From: Prevotella bivia DSM 20514 | GTDB lineage: Bacteria > Bacteroidota > Bacteroidia > Bacteroidales > Bacteroidaceae | Assembly: GCF_000262545.1 (NCBI RefSeq) | Contig: NZ_JH660660.1 | Location: forward strand, 1,078,975-1,142,974 | DNA length: 64,000 nt | Reading direction: 5' to 3' | In this document: in pieces, positions 57,733 to 64,000 of the stretch | Layout of the letters: each line of letters begins with the position of its first letter | How positions within the stretch are numbered: position 1 is the stretch's first letter | Notes under the pieces: model-generated | What the model saw: only the letters and a program-made list of their open reading frames with translations | Told to the model about the DNA's origin: nothing | The model's database searches: none | Made by a program: the position numbers and the translations under genes

Positions 57733-59250
57733 TTATTCTTCTAAGCGTCTGAAGGCTTTAGGTAGGTAATTGATAATATCGCTTGCTATAAGACTCTCTT
57801 TGCCCACTTCTCTTGCTGCAAGATCGCCAGCCAAACCATGCAAGTACATTCCTACTAGGCAGGCATTTGTTTGTGAATATCCACGTGCTAAGAGGGCAGT
57901 AATGATACCTGTTAGCACATCGCCACTACCTGCCGTAGCCATACCACTATTGCCAGTGCTATTAAAAGCAATGTTGCCGTCTGGTAAACATAGCGCACTG
58001 TTATGCCCTTTTAATAGCACATATCCTTGAATAGATTTTGCCAAGTCGGAAGCGCGTACTAATCGTTCATAGTCGTTGTTGGTAGGGGCACCTGTGAGCC
58101 GATCTAATTCCTTTGGGTGAGGTGTCATAATAATGCCTTTCGGTAGTTGTTGCATCCATGCACGATGGCTAGCCAATATATTTAGTGCATCGGCATCTAC
58201 CACGATAGGGCATTGCGTTCTTCTTATTTGAGCAATGAGAGCAATAGCTGTATTCTCTAGTTTGCCTAGTCCGGGCCCAATCCCTAGTGCGTCGAAACCA
58301 TCTGTGTCTATTGCTTCCGAGAAAGCCGTTTCCTCATGGTCAAGATGTACGATAGCTTCAGGTACTGCTGTTTGCATAATGGTGTTATTAGCTCTAGGTG
58401 TGTGTACAGTAGTTTTGCCCACACCCGCTCTTAGGCAGGCACGCGAAGCGAGTATCGCAGCTCCCGCCATACTATAACAGCCCGCAATAATAAGTGCATT
58501 GCCCATTGTTCCTTTGTGGGCAAAGTCGTTGCGTGAAAGTAAAAGTTTTCTTATGTCAACTTCCTCTAGTATGGAATAGTTTGCTTCTTTCTTGTTGATA
58601 AATTCTTGACTTAGCCTGATGTCAAGTATCTTCACCTCTCCTAAGAATGCCTGATTATCGCCAAAGAGAAAGGCAAGTTTAGGTTGGTGGAAGCTAAGGG
58701 TTAGGTTGGCTCGGATGATGTTTGCACGTACATTATATGAATTATCTTCCGAGAGTAATCCCGAAGGAATGTCAATACTCACAACCTTTGCTAAGCTCTG
58801 ATTGATATACTTTATTAAAGCTGCAAACCCACCTGCAAGCGGCTTGTTAAGTCCAGTGCCAAATAAGCCATCCACTACCAAAGTGTCCTCGGTAAGTTCT
58901 GGTGGATCAAACTGAGTAGTTACCTCTATAAAACCTTTAGAAGCCTTACTTTCTAGCAAACGTTGCTTGTTAGTATTGCAATCATCAGACAGCTTATCGC
59001 TAATATTAAAAAGAAAGGTCTTAACCTTATAGCCTTCGTTTGCTAGCATGCGAGCCACTGCCAATGCATCGCCGCCATTATTGCCATGACCAGCAAAAAC
59101 CACAATGGGCGTAAGGCTACTCCAGCGTTCTGTAATGGCATGCGTAACAGCTTTAGCCGCTCGTTCCATAAGGTCGATCGACTTAATATTTTCTTTTTCT
59201 ATAGTGTATCTATCCAGCTCGTGTATCTGGGAACTTGTAAAAATTTTCAT
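57733..59250 (-). CDS. nnr: Bifunctional NAD(P)H-hydrate repair enzyme (epimerase + dehydratase)
   Basis: This 505-residue fusion protein repairs hydrated NAD(P)H. The N-terminal epimerase domain (NnrE, about 1-215) has FAGHGNNGGDALAVARML (54-61 core). The C-terminal ADP-dependent dehydratase (NnrD, ribokinase-like, about 225-505) has the NSGMATAGSGDVLTGI motif with catalytic D444 and VVDADALN. The length matches the fused form (about 500). Confidence 0.94.
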   Translation of the reverse strand: MKIFTSSQIHELDRYTIEKENIKSIDLMERAAKAVTHAITERWSSLTPIVVFAGHGNNGGDALAVARMLANEGYKVKTFLFNISDKLSDDCNTNKQRLLESKASKGFIEVTTQFDPPELTEDTLVVDGLFGTGLNKPLAGGFAALIKYINQSLAKVVSIDIPSGLLSEDNSYNVRANIIRANLTLSFHQPKLAFLFGDNQAFLGEVKILDIRLSQEFINKKEANYSILEEVDIRKLLLSRNDFAHKGTMGNALIIAGCYSMAGAAILASRACLRAGVGKTTVHTPRANNTIMQTAVPEAIVHLDHEETAFSEAIDTDGFDALGIGPGLGKLENTAIALIAQIRRTQCPIVVDADALNILASHRAWMQQLPKGIIMTPHPKELDRLTGAPTNNDYERLVRASDLAKSIQGYVLLKGHNSALCLPDGNIAFNSTGNSGMATAGSGDVLTGIITALLARGYSQTNACLVGMYLHGLAGDLAAREVGKESLIASDIINYLPKAFRRLEE

Positions 59251-59379
59251 TGCTAAATCTCTATGTAATAACCTTTCTTAAGCTATGAAATTCCTGTTAA
59301 TAGAGTATTTTACGAAACTCTTTCTATCTATTTTTCTTTCATTCGTCATAGCTCTTGTTCGTAACATATTTGTCAAACA

Positions 59380-59411
59380 CAAAGATAAATAATAGATTTG
59401 GAGTTTCCAAA
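59380..59411 (-). promoter_or_regulatory. Promoter of nnr
   Basis: On the minus strand TTTG (59411-59408), 20-nt spacer, TATCTTTG (59387-59380). The leader is about 120 nt. Between this promoter and the hpt promoter (59412-59640) I see only AT-rich sequence. Confidence 0.75.
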
Positions 59412-59649
59412 GGTTGCAAGCATAAATTGACGGAGAGGGTATTCTCCTTTTAATACGATCGTTGGAGTATTTGAACGCGAGTTTGAGTTTTGGCTTTTGA
59501 ATATTCGAAAAATATTGCGCAATTATGTAAATAAAATTACGCTATTTCCTTATGCTAAGTTGTCTATATTTGGGAAAAAGAAAGCTTTAGTAAGGGTTTA
59601 GATTTGCTAAAATAATGTATTCTAATGGGATAGTTTGCTATTATTTTCG

Positions 59650-59657
59650 TAATTTTG
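59650..59657 (+). promoter_or_regulatory. Promoter -7 element of hpt-adk
   Basis: TAATTTTG at 59650-59657 followed by CGG. A TTTG at 59634-59637 is only 12 bases upstream, so -33 is weak. Because it lies inside the longest in-frame extension of hpt, it decides the start at 59681. Confidence 0.6.
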
Positions 59658-59680
59658 CGGAAAATAAAGAATTAAGAAAA

Positions 59681-60220
59681 ATGAGTCGAGTAACCATTTT
59701 AGATAAAACATTTGAGACTTCTATTCCAGAAGCTGAAATACTAGAGAGAGTAAAGCGTGTTGCTGAGCAGATTAATAAAGATATGGCTGGTAAGAATCCG
59801 CTTTTTCTTGCAGTATTAAATGGCTCATTTATCTTTGCTGCCGATTTAATGCGTTTCATCAATATTCCTAGCGAAATATCATTTGTTAAGCTTGCTTCTT
59901 ATGAGGGAACTACTTCTACTGGTGAGATTAAAGAAGTAATAGGCTTAAACGAAGATATTAGCGGTCGTGATGTTATCATAGTAGAAGATATTGTAGATAC
60001 AGGCTCAACTATGAAGCGTATGCTAGAAACTTTAGGAACTCGTAATCCCCGCAGTTTGCATATTTGCACCTTGCTTTTGAAGCCGGGTAAGCTCGCTGTG
60101 CCATTGAATGTAGAGTATGTTGCAATGGAAATTCCTAACGACTTTATCGTGGGTTATGGGCTTGACTATGATCAGCAAGGAAGAAGTTTAAGAGATATAT
60201 ATACATTAGTACAAGAATAA
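59681..60220 (+). CDS. hpt: Hypoxanthine phosphoribosyltransferase
   Basis: This 179-residue purine salvage enzyme joins hypoxanthine or guanine to PRPP. It has VLNGSFIFAADLMRFI (45-60), the flexible loop region KLASYEGTTSTG and the PRPP motif DVIIVEDIVDTGST (97-110). An upstream start at 59615 lies before the -7 element and is rejected. Its stop shares its last base with the adk start (TAATG). Confidence 0.93.
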   Translation: MSRVTILDKTFETSIPEAEILERVKRVAEQINKDMAGKNPLFLAVLNGSFIFAADLMRFINIPSEISFVKLASYEGTTSTGEIKEVIGLNEDISGRDVIIVEDIVDTGSTMKRMLETLGTRNPRSLHICTLLLKPGKLAVPLNVEYVAMEIPNDFIVGYGLDYDQQGRSLRDIYTLVQE

Positions 60221-60792
60221 TGAAGAATATTGTAATTTTTGGTGCTCCGGGTGCAGGTAAAGGTACTCAGAGCGACAAGATGATTGAAAAGTATGGTTTC
60301 GGTCATATTTCTACAGGCGACGTGCTTCGCAGTGAGATTAAAAATGGAACAGAACTTGGTAAGACTGCTAAAGGTTATATTGATAACGGACAGTTGATCC
60401 CTGATGAGCTAATGGTGAATATCCTAGCAAGTGTTTATGATACTTTTGGTAAGGAGCATAAGGGGGTTATCTTTGACGGTTTCCCACGTACGATTCCACA
60501 AGCTGAGGCTTTGAAGAATATGCTATCAGAGCGCAGTCATAAGATTGCTGCTATGATAGAATTGTTTGTTCCAGAAGAAGAATTGATGAAGCGTTTGATC
60601 CTTCGTGGACAGCAGAGCGGTCGTTCTGACGATAATGAAGAAACAATTAAAAAGCGTTTGAACGTTTACAATACACAAACATCACCTCTTATCGATTGGT
60701 ATGAGAAGGAAGGTATTCATCATCATGTAGAGGGCTTAGGCACTGTTGATGAGATTTTTGGTCGTATTGTAGAAGTTATTGACGCTCTATAA
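60220..60792 (+). CDS. adk: Adenylate kinase
   Basis: This 190-residue short-LID adenylate kinase has P-loop GAPGAGKGTQ (8-17), VIFDGFPRTIPQAEAL and a short LID (RGQQSGRSDDNEETIKKRL) without zinc cysteines. It interconverts AMP, ADP and ATP. It is translationally coupled to hpt, so purine salvage and nucleotide balance share a transcript. Confidence 0.95.
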   Translation: MKNIVIFGAPGAGKGTQSDKMIEKYGFGHISTGDVLRSEIKNGTELGKTAKGYIDNGQLIPDELMVNILASVYDTFGKEHKGVIFDGFPRTIPQAEALKNMLSERSHKIAAMIELFVPEEELMKRLILRGQQSGRSDDNEETIKKRLNVYNTQTSPLIDWYEKEGIHHHVEGLGTVDEIFGRIVEVIDAL

Positions 60793-60804
60793 ATAGTATA
60801 GTAG

Positions 60805-60887
60805 TTAGAGGAGTTAAAGGAGAGTTAGGGTAGTAAAACCAAATGTAATATTTGGTGAAACGCTCAAAAACTCTTTAACTCCTCTAA
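60805..60887. repeat. Long inverted repeat with a nested hairpin after adk
   Basis: TTAGAGGAGTTAAAG (60805-60819) and CTTTAACTCCTCTAA (60873-60887) are exact complements. Inside, ACCAAAT (60838-60844) pairs with ATTTGGT (60850-60856). No T-run follows closely. The role is unknown; it separates adk from obg. Confidence 0.6.
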
Positions 60888-60997
60888 TTCGTTTTAAGTA
60901 TTTTCATTTTTGGTATCCCATATTTGGAATATAATTCCCCTTTTTTAAATCCCTAGCAAGCTTAGCTTGCAATAACTACTTTAACTCCCAATATATA

Positions 60998-62170
60998 ATG
61001 GCTGATTCAAACTTTGTAGATTACGTAAAAATATATTGCCGCTCAGGTAAGGGTGGTAGAGGCTCTATGCACCTACGCCATGTAAAATATAACCCTAATG
61101 GTGGTCCTGATGGTGGCGATGGTGGTAAAGGTGGTAGTGTCTTTCTGCGTGGTAATCACAATTATTGGACTTTGCTTCACCTAAAGTTCCAGCGCCATGT
61201 CTATGCAGAGCATGGAGGTAATGGTGGACGTGATAAGTGTCATGGTACTGATGGTAAGGATGTATATATTGATGTGCCTTGTGGAACAGTGGTATATGAT
61301 GCCGAGACGGGTAAGTTTGTTTGTGATGTGATGCACGATGGACAAGTGGTACCATTGTTGAAGGGTGGTCGTGGAGGATTAGGTAACTTCCAATTCCGCA
61401 CTTCTACCAATCAGGCTCCACGTTATGCACAGCCAGGTGAGCCAATGCAAGAAATGACGGTTATTATGGAATTGAAGCTCTTGGCTGATGTGGGGTTAGT
61501 GGGTTTCCCTAATGCTGGTAAATCTACGTTGCTTTCTGCGCTCTCTTCTGCCAAGCCAAAGATAGCTAATTATCCGTTTACCACAATGGAGCCATCACTC
61601 GGTATCGTAAGCTATCGTGATAATCAGAGCTTCGTAATGGCAGATATTCCAGGTATTATTGAGGGAGCTAGTGAGGGTAGAGGACTTGGTTTGCGTTTTC
61701 TTCGCCACATAGAGCGCAACTCTTTGTTGCTTTTTATGGTTCCAGGTGATACTGATGATATTAAGAAGGAGTACGAAATCTTACTCAATGAGCTAAAGCA
61801 GTTTAATCCTGAAATGATTGATAAACATCGTGTCTTGGCGATTACAAAATGCGATTTGTTGGATGAAGAATTGATAGAAATGCTCAAAGAAACTTTACCC
61901 GATGACTTACCTGTCGTATTTATTTCGTCGGTTACTGGCTTCGGTATTGATGATTTGAAAGATGTATTATGGCGTGAGCTTAACTCGGAAAGCAATAAGC
62001 TTCGTGAAATCACTTCAGAAGATACGCTTGTTCACCGTGATAAGGATATGTCTCGCTTTGTGCAGGAACTACGCGCAGAGGGTGCCGACTTTGAAGAAAT
62101 AGAAGAGGTGGGTGATGACGAGCTTGATGAGGTAGACGACTTAGAGGATTATGAATATACCGATGAGTAA
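60998..62170 (+). CDS. obg: GTPase Obg
   Basis: This 390-residue ribosome-assembly GTPase has the Gly-rich Obg fold (1-158, [12 protein letters not shown] at 35-46), then the G domain with P-loop GFPNAGKST at 169-177, switch [28 protein letters not shown] and TKCD. It ends in a very acidic tail ([20 protein letters not shown]). It binds the 50S subunit and responds to ppGpp in other bacteria. The tail overlaps the next gene. Confidence 0.96.
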   Translation: MADSNFVDYVKIYCRSGKGGRGSMHLRHVKYNPNGGPDGGDGGKGGSVFLRGNHNYWTLLHLKFQRHVYAEHGGNGGRDKCHGTDGKDVYIDVPCGTVVYDAETGKFVCDVMHDGQVVPLLKGGRGGLGNFQFRTSTNQAPRYAQPGEPMQEMTVIMELKLLADVGLVGFPNAGKSTLLSALSSAKPKIANYPFTTMEPSLGIVSYRDNQSFVMADIPGIIEGASEGRGLGLRFLRHIERNSLLLFMVPGDTDDIKKEYEILLNELKQFNPEMIDKHRVLAITKCDLLDEELIEMLKETLPDDLPVVFISSVTGFGIDDLKDVLWRELNSESNKLREITSEDTLVHRDKDMSRFVQELRAEGADFEEIEEVGDDELDEVDDLEDYEYTDE

Positions 62171-62942
62171 ACCTATTTTACATTATTATAATATTGCTGA
62201 CGGCATTACTGCCTTTACTACTACGCGACATGGTGGCGAAAGTAAGGGAAGTTTAGGCGAACTCAATATTAATACACATCGTGGAGATGATCCTGCTGCG
62301 GTTGAGACTAATCTTAATGCACTAGCCAACGAGCTAAATATCCCTGCCAATCGTATTGTTCGTCAGCATCAAGTACACGAAACGGAGAATAGGCAGATAA
62401 CAGAAGCGTTCTTCTCTTTGCCTATTGATAAGCAAAAAGAGATGCTTGAGGGTTCGGACGCATTGATTACCAATCTCAAGAATGCTTGCATAGGCGTGTT
62501 TACTGCCGATTGTGTTCCTGTGTTACTCTACGATCCGATACATCAATGCACTGCTGCTATTCATGCGGGATGGAAAGGAACCGTGAAACGTATCGTAAGA
62601 GCGACGGTGCAAAAGCTTACGCATGTGTATGGAACAAAACCTGAAGATTTGAAGGCTGTTATTGGTCCTTGTATATCTTTGAGAAACTTTGAGGTAGGAC
62701 AAGAGGTGTACGATAGCTTTATGGAAGCTCAATTTGAAATGGAAAAGATAGCTCAACGCTATGAAAAGTGGCATATCAATCTACCCCTTGCTAACGAACT
62801 AGAATTATTAGCTCTTGGTGTGAAGAAAGAAAATATACACCAGTCAGGCATCTGTACCTTTGATCAGCACAAAGATTACTTCTCTGCTCGCCGACTAAAG
62901 GATACTTTTGGCACTATTTACACGGGGATTATTATTCGATGA
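62163..62942 (+). CDS. pgeF: Peptidoglycan editing factor PgeF (YfiH/laccase-domain family)
   Basis: This 259-residue protein has the zinc triad in QHQVH (H72), [10 protein letters not shown] (C117) and [14 protein letters not shown] (H134), with [12 protein letters not shown] and SARR later. The family was first called polyphenol oxidase but edits mis-made muropeptides (purine-nucleosidase activity is also reported). ATG 62163 overlaps the obg stop by 8 bases (ATGAGTAA); an ATG at 62151 would add four residues. It is probably co-transcribed with obg. Confidence 0.9.
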   Translation: MSKPILHYYNIADGITAFTTTRHGGESKGSLGELNINTHRGDDPAAVETNLNALANELNIPANRIVRQHQVHETENRQITEAFFSLPIDKQKEMLEGSDALITNLKNACIGVFTADCVPVLLYDPIHQCTAAIHAGWKGTVKRIVRATVQKLTHVYGTKPEDLKAVIGPCISLRNFEVGQEVYDSFMEAQFEMEKIAQRYEKWHINLPLANELELLALGVKKENIHQSGICTFDQHKDYFSARRLKDTFGTIYTGIIIR

Positions 62943-62971
62943 AAGGGGCGATAAGGCTCCTTTCTTTTTTA

Positions 62972-64000
62972 TTATCTTTTCTTTCTCCAATCTATTATTC
63001 CAGACATAAGTAATGAGAGCATAGTGAAGATGCTACCCATAAGGCAAATCCCAGTCCATTCTGCGTGTTTCCAACCTAATCCTGCAAAGAATGTTCCTAA
63101 TGATCCGCCAATGAAATAGATGGTCATAAAGATAGTATTCACACGGTTAGCTGCATTGGGTATATCCTGAATACAAGCCCCTTGGTTACTCAATTGAATA
63201 CATTGTGTTCCGAGGTCGCATATAATAATGGCAACGATGAGTCCTATATAAGTATCACCAAAATAGTAAGCTACTGCCCATGCACAGAGTTGTAATATCG
63301 CTCCTAGAACAGAAAACTTCTGCACACCAACGCGAGGAATAAGTTTTCCCACGCCACTAGCAGCTACTGCACCTGTTACACCACACAGTCCGAGTATTCC
63401 CACCATATTACTACTCGCATAGAAGGGCGCATTAGCTAGGTGAAAGGCTAGGCACGACCATAGGGTAAGCATTGCCCCAAAGGCTAATGCTGCACGGACA
63501 GAATTGTAACGGATTTGTGGGCTTTTCCTAAAGATACTTACAACCGACAACATGAGATTTTTGTAATTCCTCTCAAAGTTGCACTGCGTAAAAGGAAGAA
63601 AGTGGAGCGTTGCCCATAAGCATACCACCATCAATCCTGCTGCTATTAGAAACATAGCACGCCATGAAAGCCATTGACCCACAAATCCGCTTATTACGCG
63701 CGAGGCAAGGATACCTGTTAGAAGTCCTGAAAGGACAACTCCCATATTTCTACTCTTATGTGCAGGGCGTGAATACTGTCCTGCAAGGGGGATAAATAGT
63801 TGCGGTACTATAGACACTATACCTAAAACAATAGATGCTCCCCACATTATATAAATATGTGTGGCAAAACTAATAGTTAGGCACATAATAGTAGCTGTGA
63901 TAAGACAAACGGTGATAATCGTCCTTCGACTAAACATATCTCCCATAGGAACAATAAAGCACAATCCTAGCGCGTAGCCTATCTGCGTAATAACAGTGAT
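62972..64000 (-). CDS. MFS transporter, 5' end beyond the window
   Basis: At least 343 codons, about 10 membrane segments. The frame stays open to the last base: reading in from 64000 it gives ITVITQIGYALGLCFIVPMG followed by DMFSRR, the classic MFS loop 2-3 signature (G-x-x-x-D-x-x-x-R-R), so the TTG at 63964 is not the start. The arrangement resembles the drug:H+ or arabinose-efflux-like MFS group in Bacteroidota. The substrate is unknown. Confidence 0.88.
   Translation of the reverse strand: MTVITQIGYALGLCFIVPMGDMFSRRTIITVCLITATIMCLTISFATHIYIMWGASIVLGIVSIVPQLFIPLAGQYSRPAHKSRNMGVVLSGLLTGILASRVISGFVGQWLSWRAMFLIAAGLMVVCLWATLHFLPFTQCNFERNYKNLMLSVVSIFRKSPQIRYNSVRAALAFGAMLTLWSCLAFHLANAPFYASSNMVGILGLCGVTGAVAASGVGKLIPRVGVQKFSVLGAILQLCAWAVAYYFGDTYIGLIVAIIICDLGTQCIQLSNQGACIQDIPNAANRVNTIFMTIYFIGGSLGTFFAGLGWKHAEWTGICLMGSIFTMLSLLMSGIIDWRKKR

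Noticed and set aside
63964..64000. TTG at 63964 as the true start of the MFS gene
   Set aside because: The frame upstream is open to the window edge and encodes a continuing membrane segment that belongs to MFS helices 1-2.

Overview
The window comes from an AT-rich member of the Bacteroidota and reads like a Prevotella-type genome. The evidence is the recurring Bacteroidota promoter form (TTTG, 19-20 nt, TAnnTTTG), SusC/SusD pairs, mostly SD-less starts, a DUF3467 gene after rpoC, and Bacteroidales-type ribosomal proteins. No species is claimed. No rRNA, CRISPR array, prophage or insertion sequence was seen.

Layout. 0.2-1.7 kb: rpsU, a XerC/D-type recombinase and hpf. 1.8-14.9 kb: a promoter, tRNA-Thr(TGT), Tyr, Gly, Thr(GGT), tuf, tRNA-Trp, secE, nusG, rplKAJL, a strong attenuator-like hairpin, then rpoBC, ending in a clean terminator. 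15.0-15.4 kb: the DUF3467 gene with its own promoter and terminator. 15.4-28.6 kb: an accessory island with different codon use. It carries a seven-gene operon: LRR lipoprotein, exported CbiK-like chelatase, SusC-like TonB receptor, SusD-like lipoprotein, third surface lipoprotein, exported M16 protease and ChaN-like protein. I read this as a candidate system for capturing a protein-bound tetrapyrrole (heme, hemoprotein or related) and stripping it in the periplasm. 28.7-46.6 kb: the str-S10-spc-alpha superoperon (rpsL to rplQ), with secY and infA but no map. 46.9-64 kb: mostly housekeeping genes on both strands, namely a glycine-zipper lipoprotein, rlpA, gdhA, a membrane-anchored MutS paralogue, ettA, a HAD phosphatase, fba, an exported amidotransferase-like protein with nnr, hpt-adk, obg-pgeF, and an MFS transporter cut by the window edge.

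The best leads are the putative tetrapyrrole-acquisition operon, the way it splits what is normally a contiguous rpoC-DUF3467-rpsL neighbourhood, a roughly 50-residue insertion in ribosomal protein L23 next to the chaperone docking site, several structured leader or intercistronic RNAs, and small palindromic intergenic repeats. Family assignments come from recognising motifs by eye. No database search was run.
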